A DNA stretch of 44,362 nt from Cyclobacteriaceae bacterium (GTDB lineage: Bacteria; Bacteroidota; Bacteroidia; Cytophagales; Cyclobacteriaceae), in NCBI GenBank assembly GCA_025055435.1, contig JANWWN010000018.1:8597-52958 (forward strand), read 5' to 3'. Of the stretch, positions 35,941 to 44,315 are shown piece by piece. The notes beneath the pieces were generated by a model that was given only the letters and a program-made list of their open reading frames with translations, was not told the origin of the DNA and searched no databases. Position 1 is the stretch's first letter. Every line of letters starts with the position of its first letter. A program made the translations under genes and the position numbers.

Positions 35941-36888
35941 TTAAACTTCTTTAAGATGCTTCCTTAATGCTTCATCACCTTCACCTTTAACAAGCGATAT
36001 AAAAATATCGGCCATGGTGGGGAGTTTTTCTTCGAAGCGGTGCACTTCGGTTTGCTCAACCAGTTCGCGGATGAGCTGATTGCCCTTAACCGTTTCCGAG
36101 GCCCGGATAAGGGTTTCGTACAGGTTGTCGGCAACAGTTGTTTGCTGAATGATCTGATAACGGTCGGATGGCAGTTGTAGTGAATTACCGGAATGTTCAA
36201 CCAGAAAGGTGTTCGACCGGAAACGAGACTTAACTTCTTTCTTCGGACCTTCCAGAATAACCTGTGCCTTGTTTATTAAGGCGATGTGGTCGCAGAGCGA
36301 CTCTACGGTTTCCATCCGGTGTGTGGAAAAAATGATGGTACTGCCGCGGTCGCGTAGCTCGAGAATGTTTTCGGTAATGAGCTGGGCATTAACCGGGTCG
36401 AATCCGGAGAAGGGTTCATCCAGGATAATAAGCCGGGGTTCGTGCAGCACGGTGGAGATGAACTGAACCTTCTGGGCCATACCCTTGGATAGATCTTCCA
36501 CCTTCTTATTCCACCAGTCTTTAATATTAAATTTTTCAAACCAGAATTTAATGCGCTCAAGCGCCTCTTTGCGGCTTAGTCCTTTAAGTTGGGCCAAGTA
36601 AAGAAGTTGTTCGCCCACCTTAAGCTTCTTATACAATCCGCGCTCCTCGGGCAGATATCCGATGATGTTTACGTGATTTGAATTAAGCTGCTCACCAAAA
36701 ATTTCTATCGTGCCGCTGTCAGCCTGAATGATTTGGTTGAGTATGCGGATAAAGGTGGTTTTGCCGGCCCCGTTCGGGCCCAACAATCCATAAATTGATT
36801 TTTCAGGAATCGTAAGCGATACGGCATCAAGTGCCAACTGGCTGGTATAGCGCTTGGTAACCTGGTGGGCTGAGACTGCTGGTACCAT
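35941..36888 (-). CDS. ABC transporter ATP-binding protein (NatA-like)
   Basis: A 315-residue ATPase with Walker A GLLGPNGAGKTTFIRIL, the signature motif VEDLSKGMAQKVQFI (LSxG), Walker B LIILDEPFSGFDP and the switch His in IIFSTHRMETVE. A C-terminal extension of about 85 residues resembles the DUF4162 domain of NatA-like exporters. The ATG at 36888 is preferred over an in-frame TTG at 36924. It forms an exporter with the adjacent permease; sodium, drug or lipid export are all possible. Confidence 0.92.
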   Translation of the reverse strand: MVPAVSAHQVTKRYTSQLALDAVSLTIPEKSIYGLLGPNGAGKTTFIRILNQIIQADSGTIEIFGEQLNSNHVNIIGYLPEERGLYKKLKVGEQLLYLAQLKGLSRKEALERIKFWFEKFNIKDWWNKKVEDLSKGMAQKVQFISTVLHEPRLIILDEPFSGFDPVNAQLITENILELRDRGSTIIFSTHRMETVESLCDHIALINKAQVILEGPKKEVKSRFRSNTFLVEHSGNSLQLPSDRYQIIQQTTVADNLYETLIRASETVKGNQLIRELVEQTEVHRFEEKLPTMADIFISLVKGEGDEALRKHLKEV

Positions 36889-36965
36889 AATTCGGGTTTT
36901 GGCTTGGCTGAATATTAGTGGCAAAAGTTAAACCCGAATTACGAAAAGCACTCTGTTAAGATGAA

Positions 36966-37865
36966 TTAATCTTGTTTTTTCTCCCGAAAAATAATGTTGC
37001 CCATAGCCACATCCAGGTCAAATATCAACGCATTGGGCGCTTCGGGTGAATAAGCCGAGGTTGCAAAGGTTCCTTCTCCTGTCTTTTTTAATGTGCGCGC
37101 AGGCTTAACACTGCACAGCCAGGAGTCTTTAATTTTAACCAGTACAGGGGTTGTTTCATCGGGCAGGATAATAGTTAAGTTACCTGCACCCACACTGCCG
37201 CGAATTAACTGGGAATTGTGTGGTTTGCTGCTGAGGTCTAATGTCAGGTTACCAAAACCCACATCGGCTATAACATGGCTGGCACGCGACAAGCTGAGGT
37301 TATTAACCTTTACGTTGCCCAATTCAACTTTTACATAAAAGGTGTCCATCAGGATTCGGTTTTCCATCCCGGTAGGATAGCCAACACGGACATTTGAACT
37401 GCCCGATAGCAGCCGGAAGTTTTCAACAGCCAGACCGCTGAGGTCAATGCTGGCCTCACCCAAAGCGTAGTTCAGTGATAACCGATAGGGCTTTTGCTGG
37501 CTTAAATAAATTTTCCAGAATGTTTCGTGAGCAGGTTTATCAGCACCAAAAAGATGAGTGGAAATGGTTTGGCCAACTCCGCCCCTGCCGCTTTCCTCAA
37601 TTACCACCTGCACATCGCACCGGTTTCCCCTGATTTCTTTAACGAACTGATGACCATAAGCGCCAGGGTCCTGGTTGCTGTACATACTGAGCAACTCGGG
37701 GCTGTCACCAGGTTTAATGAAGCAGGTGCCTGCGTTGGCTTTGAGGCGGAGCTGAACGGTTTTACACTGGGCATGGTCCTCCACACTGAACTGCTTCTTA
37801 ATTTGCCCCGCAAGGGTAAAAGGCAGGGCCAACCCTATGACCATCAATGCATAATAACGCTGCAT
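36966..37865 (-). CDS. Secreted beta-rich protein of unknown function
   Basis: A 299-residue protein with a signal peptide (MQRYYALMVIGLALPFTLAG). Two or three Cys residues occur in the first third. The C-terminal half is a repetitive beta pattern with GNVKVNNLSLS, GFGNLTLDLSS and GAGNLTIILPDE. These Gly-Asn-Leu-Thr repeats recall the LiaF C-terminal or DUF4097 toast-rack-like folds, but I do not make an assignment. The ATG at 37865 is preferred to a GTG at 37871. It lies between dnaJ (104 bp upstream) and the ABC ATPase, with no promoter match. Confidence 0.6.
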   Translation of the reverse strand: MQRYYALMVIGLALPFTLAGQIKKQFSVEDHAQCKTVQLRLKANAGTCFIKPGDSPELLSMYSNQDPGAYGHQFVKEIRGNRCDVQVVIEESGRGGVGQTISTHLFGADKPAHETFWKIYLSQQKPYRLSLNYALGEASIDLSGLAVENFRLLSGSSNVRVGYPTGMENRILMDTFYVKVELGNVKVNNLSLSRASHVIADVGFGNLTLDLSSKPHNSQLIRGSVGAGNLTIILPDETTPVLVKIKDSWLCSVKPARTLKKTGEGTFATSAYSPEAPNALIFDLDVAMGNIIFREKKQD

Positions 37866-37969
37866 GCTCACTAATTACGAAATCGTTGCGCCAAGGTTAC
37901 GCCATGTAAGATTATGGCTAAAAATGCGCAAAAAAAGGACATTTTAACAATGAAAAAAGCAGGTGAAGG

Positions 37970-39079
37970 TTAGCCAAAAAATTCTTTCATCCGCTCGAAG
38001 AAGCTCTTGTCCCCCGCTTCGGGCTGAGGCATAAAATTGGGTGAGTGGCGCAGACTTTCCAGCTTGGCCCGTTCTTCGGAAGTAAGTTTTTTAGGAACCC
38101 ACACATTTACATATATGAGCTGGTCACCCGTTTCATAGCCATTTACATCGCGCAGGCCTTTTCCGCGCAGTCGGAGAATTTTACCTGCCTGAGTGCCCGG
38201 CTCTATTTTTATTTTCACTTTACCGGTAATGGTGGGTACTTCCAAAGTGGTACCTAGTGCCGCATCAATGAAACTGATGTGGAGGTCATAGATAATGTTA
38301 TTGCCTTCGCGTTTGAGCTTAGGGTCTTCAACCTCTTCAATTACAATAATTAAGTCGCCCGGTATACCGCCTCCGGGTGGCTCATTTCCTTTTCCCTGCA
38401 TGGATAACTGCATGCCGTCGGAAACACCAGCCGGAATTTTAACTGTGATGATTTCTTCCTTGTGAACCAGGCCGGAGCTGTCCACGCCGGGAGGACGCTT
38501 ATCTATAATCTGACCGGAGCCTTCGCACTGCGGACATACGCTGGTGGATACCATCTGTCCCAGCATGGTGTTCACCACTTTTCGTACCTGACCGCTGCCC
38601 TGGCAGGTAGAGCAGGTTTTGAACGTTACGCCCTCCGCCCGAACCAATCGGTTTACTTTGATTTTCTTTTCGACTCCCTGGGCAATTTCGCTCAGCGTAA
38701 GTTTTAACTTAATGCGCAGGTTGGTGCCCTTGCGCTGACGTCTGCGGGTACCTCCGCCAAAGAAAGAATCGAATGCACTGTGCCCACCGAAGATATCGCC
38801 AAACTGGCTGAAGATATCTTCAATATCCATGTGGTGTGCTCCACCAAAGCCACCATTACCGCGTGCATGGCCGAAGCGGTCGTACTGGGCGCGCTTGTTT
38901 TCATCGCTCAGCACCTCGTAGGCTTCGGCAGCCTCCTTGAATTTTTCTTCGGCCTCTTTATCACCCGGGTTTTTATCCGGATGGTATTTGAGTGCCACTT
39001 TACGATAGGCCTTTTTTATTTCTTCGGCCGTGGCATTGCGGTCAACACCCAGTATTTCGTAGTAGTCGCGTTTGGCCAT
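37970..39079 (-). CDS. dnaJ: Chaperone DnaJ (Hsp40) with a reduced zinc-finger region
   Basis: The Hsp40 co-chaperone delivers substrates to DnaK and stimulates its ATPase. The 369-residue protein has a J-domain (residues 4-68, HPD at 33-35), a Gly/Phe-rich linker with FGGG motifs (about 70-110), a Cys-rich region, and two C-terminal beta domains. Only two CxxCxGxG repeats are present (Cys156/159 and Cys182/185) instead of four. By spacing they correspond to repeats 2 and 3, that is zinc centre II. It starts 4 bp after the grpE stop, so the two are co-transcribed. Confidence 0.97.
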   Translation of the reverse strand: MAKRDYYEILGVDRNATAEEIKKAYRKVALKYHPDKNPGDKEAEEKFKEAAEAYEVLSDENKRAQYDRFGHARGNGGFGGAHHMDIEDIFSQFGDIFGGHSAFDSFFGGGTRRRQRKGTNLRIKLKLTLSEIAQGVEKKIKVNRLVRAEGVTFKTCSTCQGSGQVRKVVNTMLGQMVSTSVCPQCEGSGQIIDKRPPGVDSSGLVHKEEIITVKIPAGVSDGMQLSMQGKGNEPPGGGIPGDLIIVIEEVEDPKLKREGNNIIYDLHISFIDAALGTTLEVPTITGKVKIKIEPGTQAGKILRLRGKGLRDVNGYETGDQLIYVNVWVPKKLTSEERAKLESLRHSPNFMPQPEAGDKSFFERMKEFFG

Positions 39080-39083
39080 AGGC

Positions 39084-39656
39084 TTAGTTTCCGATTACCA
39101 CCTTAGCGTGGCGAATAATTTTATCGTTCAACAAATATCCTTTCTCCACGACTTCAACCACCTTGCCTTTTAGTTCCTCGCTGGAAGCCGGAACCTGGCT
39201 GATGGCTTCATGGAATTCGGGATTGAAATCGGAACCCACGGCAAGCTCCATGGGTTTTACACCGTTCTGCTCCAGTATTTTGCGGAACTTATTGCTGATG
39301 AGCTGCAATCCTTCCAGGTCTTTGGAGTTGCTGTTCTGAAACGACTTTTCTGCCCGCTCAAAGTCATCCAGCACAGGCAGCATCTGCTTCAACGTGCTTT
39401 CGTTAGCCGACTGGATCAACTCGAGCCGTTCCCGCGCAGTCCTGCGCCGGAAATTTTCAAAGTCGGAGTAGAGACGCAGGTATTTGTCTTTCATGTCTGC
39501 CAATTCGTCCTTCAATCGGCCGAGTTCAGCCTCCAGTTGAGGCTGGTCGGTTCCACCTTGTGTATCATAAGCCGAAGGTGTTTCGTTTTTTTCGCCACCA
39601 TCGGCCATTTGAATGTCATTTTCAGGCAATGCGTCATTATTTGCGTGGTTCTCCAT
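39084..39656 (-). CDS. grpE: Nucleotide exchange factor GrpE
   Basis: GrpE releases ADP from DnaK. The 190-residue protein has an acidic, poorly conserved N-terminus, a long coiled-coil helix (about 45-100, with [20 protein letters not shown]) and a C-terminal beta domain with [20 protein letters not shown]. The closing motif is [20 protein letters not shown]. The ATG at 39656 is preferred to a GTG at 39662. A promoter-like element and the 13-bp inverted repeat shared with dnaK lie upstream. Confidence 0.97.
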   Translation of the reverse strand: MENHANNDALPENDIQMADGGEKNETPSAYDTQGGTDQPQLEAELGRLKDELADMKDKYLRLYSDFENFRRRTARERLELIQSANESTLKQMLPVLDDFERAEKSFQNSNSKDLEGLQLISNKFRKILEQNGVKPMELAVGSDFNPEFHEAISQVPASSEELKGKVVEVVEKGYLLNDKIIRHAKVVIGN

Positions 39657-39687
39657 AGGCACAAATCAGTTCAGACTTAAAATCGCG

Positions 39688-39714
39688 CAAAATTAAGTCA
39701 ATTATTCTGCCAAA
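39688..39714 (-). promoter_or_regulatory. Predicted promoter of grpE-dnaJ
   Basis: On the minus strand, TAATTTTG (39695-39688) matches TAnnTTTG. A TTTG (39714-39711) lies 15 bp upstream, closer than the usual 19, and another TTTG (39722-39719) lies 23 bp upstream. The inverted repeat at 39726-39738 sits immediately upstream, so a bound protein there would be next to RNA polymerase. Confidence 0.42.
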
Positions 39715-39725
39715 AACTCAAATTA

Positions 39726-39738
39726 TGCCACAATGGCA
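39726..39738 (-). promoter_or_regulatory. Inverted repeat TGCCA-N3-TGGCA upstream of grpE-dnaJ
   Basis: The same 13-mer, TGCCATTGTGGCA on the minus strand, as upstream of dnaK (26309-26321), including the 3-nt centre. It lies between the obgE stop and the grpE start, 69 bp before the GrpE ATG. Candidate operator or activator site for the chaperone genes. Confidence 0.5.
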
Positions 39739-39744
39739 CAAAAC

Positions 39745-40737
39745 CTATTCGTGCAGGGTCTTCCAGATCAAGTCTTTCAGTTCGGTGATGCCTTTTCCGG
39801 TAACGGACGATATGAACACAGCCGGAATGCCCGCCGGTAGCTCAGCGCGCAGTTGATCCAGCAATTCATCATCAAGCAGATCGCATTTGGAAACGGCAAG
39901 TATGCGCTTTTTATCAAGTAACTCCGGATTGTATTTTTTGAGTTCGTTCAATAAGATATTGTATTCTTTTTCGATGTGTTTCGAATCGGCCGGGACGAGA
40001 AAGAGCAGAAGTGAGTTGCGCTCGATGTGACGAAGAAAACGCAATCCCAGTCCGCGACCTTCAGCTGCTCCCTCGATAATGCCGGGGATGTCGGCCATCA
40101 CAAACGATTTGTCATCGCGGTAGGCTACAACGCCCAGGTTGGGCGTAAGTGTGGTAAACGGGTAGTCGGCAATTTTTGGTTTTGCTGCCGAAACAACCGA
40201 AAGCAATGTTGATTTACCTGCGTTGGGGAATCCTACAAGTCCAACATCGGCCAGTAGTTTCAGTTCCAGTATAATCCACTCTTCCTTACCGGGTTCACCG
40301 GGTTGGGCAAAATGCGGTGCCTGTCGGGTTGATGTGGCAAAAAAAAGATTACCCTTGCCTCCGCGGCCTCCGGGTGTAAGAATAAACTCCTGACCGTCTT
40401 CTGTTATCTCGGTGATTACCTCATGGGTATCGGCACGGCGGGCCACGGTACCCAATGGTACTTCAATGATTTCGTCTTTTCCATCGGCACCAGTGCAGTT
40501 TTGTGCTCCTCCGGGTTCGCCATTGCCGGCTATTACGTGTTTGCGGTATTTTAAATGCAGTAATGTCCACAACTGGGCGTTGCCCTTCAATATAACATGG
40601 CCGCCCCGGCCGCCATCACCACCATCGGGTCCGCCTTTGGGTACATACTTTTCGCGGTGAAAGTGAACACAGCCCGCTCCACCGGCTCCCGAACGGGAGC
40701 AGAATTTTACATAATCAATGAAGTTGGGCGAGGACAT
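39745..40737 (-). CDS. obgE: GTPase ObgE/CgtA
   Basis: Obg is an essential GTPase in 50S assembly and stress control. The 330-residue protein has the N-terminal Gly-rich Obg fold ([20 protein letters not shown], then [12 protein letters not shown]) and a GTPase domain. The GTPase motifs are G1 [14 protein letters not shown]3 [19 protein letters not shown] and G4 AVSKCDLL. It lacks the C-terminal OCT extension seen in some species. It lies between adk and grpE. A possible -7 box (TACTTTTG, 40767-40760, minus) precedes it, with poor -33 spacing. Confidence 0.97.
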   Translation of the reverse strand: MSSPNFIDYVKFCSRSGAGGAGCVHFHREKYVPKGGPDGGDGGRGGHVILKGNAQLWTLLHLKYRKHVIAGNGEPGGAQNCTGADGKDEIIEVPLGTVARRADTHEVITEITEDGQEFILTPGGRGGKGNLFFATSTRQAPHFAQPGEPGKEEWIILELKLLADVGLVGFPNAGKSTLLSVVSAAKPKIADYPFTTLTPNLGVVAYRDDKSFVMADIPGIIEGAAEGRGLGLRFLRHIERNSLLLFLVPADSKHIEKEYNILLNELKKYNPELLDKKRILAVSKCDLLDDELLDQLRAELPAGIPAVFISSVTGKGITELKDLIWKTLHE

Positions 40738-40789
40738 ACGAGCACAAAATACCAGAAGCCAAAAGTATTACCGGCAAGTAACAACATGG

Positions 40790-40821
40790 GCCCTGCTTAC
40801 TTTTGCTTTAATCCGCAGGGC
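40790..40821. repeat. 7-bp inverted repeat with 18-bp spacer between adk and obgE
   Basis: GCCCTGC (40790-40796) and GCAGGGC (40815-40821) are exact inverted copies. On the minus strand they could form a hairpin 19 bases after the adk stop, but there is no following T-run and the loop is long. It may be a weak terminator, an operator or chance. Confidence 0.3.
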
Positions 40822-40839
40822 TGTGGCATAGTCGGTTTC

Positions 40840-41412
40840 TTACTTTTTTCTATCCAGTTCGTTACAAATTGCCGCAAAGATATCTTCAATTTTTCCTACG
40901 CCGTTAATGCGTACCAGGCGTCCCTGTTTTTCATAAAAGGGCAGAACATGTATGGTTTTGGTAAAATATTCGGTGATGCGCTTATTGAGCTTTTCTTCTT
41001 CATCGTCAGCGCGGTTTTCAATGGCTTTGCGTTTGGCGATACGCTGGCGAAGTTCCTGCTCGTCCACTTCCAGCGCAATTACATGGTGTATGGCAGTTCC
41101 GAGTTCGCGCATCAGGGCATCGAGTGCCTCGGCCTGGGCAACGGTTCGCGGAAATCCATCAAACAAAAATCCACCGGCCTGCGGATGTCGTTTAACTTCT
41201 TCGCGAAGCATGGCAATGGTAATTTCATCGGGAACCAGTGCACCGCTGTTCATGATTTCTTTAACCTGCCTGCCCAGCGGTGTTTCGTTTTTTGTGTGCC
41301 ATCGGAACAAATCTCCCGTTGAGATGTGAACAAAGCCGTATTTCTGAATCAGCTTTTCGCTTTGTGTGCCTTTACCGGCACCGGGCGGGCCAAAAAGTAC
41401 CAGGTTTTTCAT
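40840..41412 (-). CDS. adk: Adenylate kinase
   Basis: Adk equilibrates ATP, ADP and AMP. The 190-residue protein has the P-loop LFGPPGAGKGTQSEKL, the AMP site ISTGDLFRWH and the signature GFLFDGFPRTVAQAEAL. Its lid is short and lacks Cys residues, so it is the non-zinc short-lid type, which matches the 190-residue length. The order hpt-adk-obgE on one strand suggests a nucleotide/GTPase cluster. The 117-bp gap upstream shows no clear promoter. Confidence 0.97.
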   Translation of the reverse strand: MKNLVLFGPPGAGKGTQSEKLIQKYGFVHISTGDLFRWHTKNETPLGRQVKEIMNSGALVPDEITIAMLREEVKRHPQAGGFLFDGFPRTVAQAEALDALMRELGTAIHHVIALEVDEQELRQRIAKRKAIENRADDEEEKLNKRITEYFTKTIHVLPFYEKQGRLVRINGVGKIEDIFAAICNELDRKK

Positions 41413-41529
41413 TCAAAAGGTTTAGGTTGGTTACATCAGGGTGGCTAAGATAGTAAATAAGAAAGACGTGGACGGTTGCTTAAGGTGATGGGAAGAGGAT
41501 GCAGTTAACTTTCGGTTCAGATTTGATGC

Positions 41530-42054
41530 TTAGTTTTTCCGGTAAATATCCGGCAGATTACGCCCAAATCCTTCGTAGTCTAATCCGTATCCCACCACAA
41601 ATTCATCATCCATGTCGAAGCCCACGTAGCGCGGTTGTACGGCATGATTGCGCGCTTTTTCCTTCCGTATGAGTGTTACGATTTCAACCGACCGTGTGCC
41701 CAGGCTACGCAATTCATCAACTACCTTACTTAAGGTCAGGCCGGTGTCCATGATATCTTCTACAATAATGATGTCCTGGTTAAACAAACTTTCGCTTAAG
41801 CCGATGAGGGTTTTGAGTTTACCAGTGCTGAGCGTACCGGTATAGGAAGAATGCTTAACAAACGAAACCCTACACGGTATGTTTACGGCCCGAATCAAGT
41901 CGGCAGCAAAAATGAATGAGCCGTTTAGTATGGGAAGAAACAGCGGTGTTTTACTTTGATAATCCTGCCGGATTTGTGCGGCCAGTTGTTGTACCTTATC
42001 GTGAATCTGCGCAGCCGTGATGAACAGCTCAAATTCAAGGTCGTGAATCTTCAT
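41530..42054 (-). CDS. hpt: Hypoxanthine phosphoribosyltransferase
   Basis: Purine salvage enzyme converting hypoxanthine (and often guanine) with PRPP to the nucleotide. The 174-residue protein has the type I PRTase fold: PILNGSFIFAADLIRAV, the PRPP-binding motif IIIVEDIMDTGLTLSKV, the lysine-bearing LIRKEKARNHAV and the C-terminal YVGFDMDDEFVVGYGLDY. Length matches bacterial Hpt. A -7 promoter box sits directly before the start codon. Confidence 0.94.
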   Translation of the reverse strand: MKIHDLEFELFITAAQIHDKVQQLAAQIRQDYQSKTPLFLPILNGSFIFAADLIRAVNIPCRVSFVKHSSYTGTLSTGKLKTLIGLSESLFNQDIIIVEDIMDTGLTLSKVVDELRSLGTRSVEIVTLIRKEKARNHAVQPRYVGFDMDDEFVVGYGLDYEGFGRNLPDIYRKN

Positions 42055-42061
42055 AGGGCCG

Positions 42062-42069
42062 CAAAAATA
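42062..42069 (-). promoter_or_regulatory. Predicted -7 element of hpt
   Basis: On the minus strand, TATTTTTG matches TAnnTTTG and ends 8 bases before the hpt ATG, so the transcript would have almost no leader. No -33 TTTG is seen at the usual spacing. The rest of the 110-bp gap to the peptidase gene shows no gene. Confidence 0.33.
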
Positions 42070-42164
42070 ACAGAAAGTTTTTTAGTGAATGAGCAGCGAT
42101 TCATTCCGCAAAGTCAGGTGGCGAATAAATGCACGGGGCTTGAGGCTGTGTATCAAAACGACAG

Positions 42165-43115
42165 CTACAATTCATTCATCAGGGCGCGATACAGGGCCAT
42201 CATGCTGCGTATATCTTCTTTATGAACTTTTTCGTGCGGCGTATGTGCAAACTGCTGAGGAGCACCCACAAAACACCAGTCGATGGGATAGGGCGAGCGT
42301 TGCAGTTCGCCTCCATCGCTTGAGCCTTCACCTTCCACTTCGAGCTGAAATGGCACGCGATATTTTTGCGCTATATTAATGATGCGGTCAACAAAAGTTT
42401 TGCGCGGTATGTTGCGGTCGCGTAAGGATATAACTGCGCCTTTGCCGGGTGCTACACCATCCGAACACCAGGTGATATCGGAAATGAGGGCCTGGTGCAC
42501 GCTCCATTCTTCATACAGGTATCTGGCCAGATAGCCAACCGAGCCTCCGCCATGTTCTTCCCAACATGAAAAAACAACTAAACCATCTGTTAGCGTTTCG
42601 GCCAGGGCAAGTGCATTGAGAACACCCAGTCGGTTATCCAGGTAAGCTGATTGTATGAAATTCCTGTCTTCTTTGAAATCAACTTTGTAAACCAACGATG
42701 TGCCTCGTTCAATACTGCGACCAAAGCGGTATAAGGCGTGGTGCTCATGGTCATAATCCAGTTCACAAACAATATCTCCCAGGCTGTCGCGGCCGGTCAG
42801 CTGCGTCCCGGCTTCTGCTTCGGGACTGCCAATAGGTAAAAGTTGATTGAAATACCGGACTGTAAAACCAATGCTATCCATATGGGCAAAAACAGCCGTA
42901 CGCGGTTTTCCGAACCGCAGCAGCAGGCAATCCTGAAAATCATCACCGCTAATAATTTGAGGCTTGCATTTCCATTTGCGTTGATTTTTACGGACGTAGT
43001 TCAGCAAAAATGCCTTCATTCGGTGCTCTTCGCCCGAAGGCGCGTGTATTTCACAGAGCGTTTTCAGCAGGCGTACATCAAAACTTCCGGCTTTATTTCC
43101 CATTGCGGCAGGCAT
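42165..43115 (-). CDS. M42-like (M20/M28 clan) zinc aminopeptidase family protein
   Basis: A 316-residue putative metallopeptidase. Metal-ligand motifs are in order: AVFAHMDSIGF (His-x-Asp), QSAYLDNRLGVLNAL (bridging Asp), CWEEHGGGSVGYLA (catalytic Glu pair), DITWCSDGVAPGKG, and the C-terminal FAHTPHEKVHKED. This fits M42-type aminopeptidases, which form large oligomers in the cytoplasm. The N-terminus CEIHAPSGEEHRMKAFL is typical of the clan. The ATG at 43115 or the one at 43103 could be the start. It is divergent from upp. Confidence 0.82.
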   Translation of the reverse strand: MPAAMGNKAGSFDVRLLKTLCEIHAPSGEEHRMKAFLLNYVRKNQRKWKCKPQIISGDDFQDCLLLRFGKPRTAVFAHMDSIGFTVRYFNQLLPIGSPEAEAGTQLTGRDSLGDIVCELDYDHEHHALYRFGRSIERGTSLVYKVDFKEDRNFIQSAYLDNRLGVLNALALAETLTDGLVVFSCWEEHGGGSVGYLARYLYEEWSVHQALISDITWCSDGVAPGKGAVISLRDRNIPRKTFVDRIINIAQKYRVPFQLEVEGEGSSDGGELQRSPYPIDWCFVGAPQQFAHTPHEKVHKEDIRSMMALYRALMNEL

Positions 43116-43153
43116 GTGCAACTTTATCGTAAATTTTCAGGAAATAAAAATTT

Positions 43154-43798
43154 ATGGTTTATCATCTCGGAAAGGCGTACTCGGTGGCTCACACGTTTTT
43201 ATACGCGTTACGTAATGTCCGCCTTCAAACGGACAGGGAGAGATTTCGTGAAAATGTGAAGCGGCTGGGTGAACTGATGGCGTATGAAATTTCCAAGCAG
43301 TTGCGGTATAAAAACGAAAAGGTGACAACACCATTGGGCACAGCCAACGCCAGTTTGCTGGAGGAAGAACCGGTGCTAATAGCGGTGTTAAGGGCAGGTC
43401 TTCCTTACTATGCGGGCTTTCAGCATATGTTTCCCGAAGCTCCTGCGGGGTTTATAGGGGCATACCGAAAAGAGGGCAGCGAAGAGGTGGAAATTCTTTT
43501 ATCCTATATGGCCACACCATCCCTTGAGGGTAGAACGGTGTTGCTGATTGACCCCATGCTGGCTACCGGAAAATCGTTTGTACGGACAGCCCGGGCGCTG
43601 ATGCAACAGGGTTTACCCGCGCATGTGCACATAGCTGCGCTGGTTGGCGCACCCGAAGGGTTGGATTATCTGCAAAAAAATTTTCCACTGCCACACGACA
43701 TCTGGTTGTGGGCGCTGGATGATAAACTAAACGACCAGTATTACATAGTTCCCGGCCTGGGTGATGCCGGTGACCTGTGCTTTGGCGAAAAGATATAA
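43154..43798 (+). CDS. upp: Uracil phosphoribosyltransferase
   Basis: Pyrimidine salvage enzyme making UMP from uracil and PRPP. The 214-residue protein has the N-terminal RFRENVKRLGELMAYEISK, the segment VLIAVLRAGLPYYAGF, the PRPP-binding motif LLIDPMLATGKSFV and the C-terminal uracil-binding stretch IVPGLGDAGDLCFGE. The length fits UPRTase and excludes a PyrR regulator, which is shorter. It stands divergent from the peptidase gene with a 38-bp gap. Confidence 0.95.
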   Translation: MVYHLGKAYSVAHTFLYALRNVRLQTDRERFRENVKRLGELMAYEISKQLRYKNEKVTTPLGTANASLLEEEPVLIAVLRAGLPYYAGFQHMFPEAPAGFIGAYRKEGSEEVEILLSYMATPSLEGRTVLLIDPMLATGKSFVRTARALMQQGLPAHVHIAALVGAPEGLDYLQKNFPLPHDIWLWALDDKLNDQYYIVPGLGDAGDLCFGEKI

Positions 43799-43828
43799 AG
43801 ATATAATGGTGAACAGTTGGCTTAATCT

Positions 43829-44287
43829 ATGTGGGAAGAAATACTAAAAGCACTTCCGGTGGCTTTTTCGGCCAGTCTGAAATTTATATTCGGCCCGCTG
43901 GGTGGCTACGCTGTTGGCCTGCATCTAGTTACCACCATTGTTGCAACCGTTACCGGCATGATGGCCAGTGTGGTTGCATTCACGTTCTTCGGCAACTGGT
44001 TGCGTGGAAAAATCATCAACCGGTTTTTCAGTAATCGAAGAAGATTTACACCCAACAACCGCCGGGTTGTACAGATTTGGAAAAAATACGGCCTGGCTGG
44101 CGTGGCTTTTTTTACGCCTCTTCTGCTTACACCCATTGGTGGTACGATTCTGGCAGTTGCTTTCGGAAGTCCCAAGGAGCGCATTCTGATTTATATGTTC
44201 ATCAGCGCAGCAGTGTGGAGTGCGGTGTTTTCGGTACTGGTGTACACATTCGGTAATACGATCATCCCTGAGTTTATGCAGAATTAA
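43829..44287 (+). CDS. Small membrane protein, DedA/small multidrug-export-like
   Basis: A 152-residue membrane protein with about four hydrophobic segments: GPLGGYAVGLHLVTTIVATV, MMASVVAFTFFGNWL, GLAGVAFFTPLLLTPIGGTI and IYMFISAAVWSAVFSVLVYT. A basic loop (RFFSNRRRF) lies in the middle. The segment with FFTPLLLTPIGGTILA resembles the Pro/Gly-rich core of small multidrug-export or DedA-like proteins, but I cannot confirm the family. It is 30 bp after upp. Function unknown. Confidence 0.6.
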   Translation: MWEEILKALPVAFSASLKFIFGPLGGYAVGLHLVTTIVATVTGMMASVVAFTFFGNWLRGKIINRFFSNRRRFTPNNRRVVQIWKKYGLAGVAFFTPLLLTPIGGTILAVAFGSPKERILIYMFISAAVWSAVFSVLVYTFGNTIIPEFMQN

Positions 44288-44315
44288 TGTTGCAGTAATG
44301 TGCGATTCTGCAATT

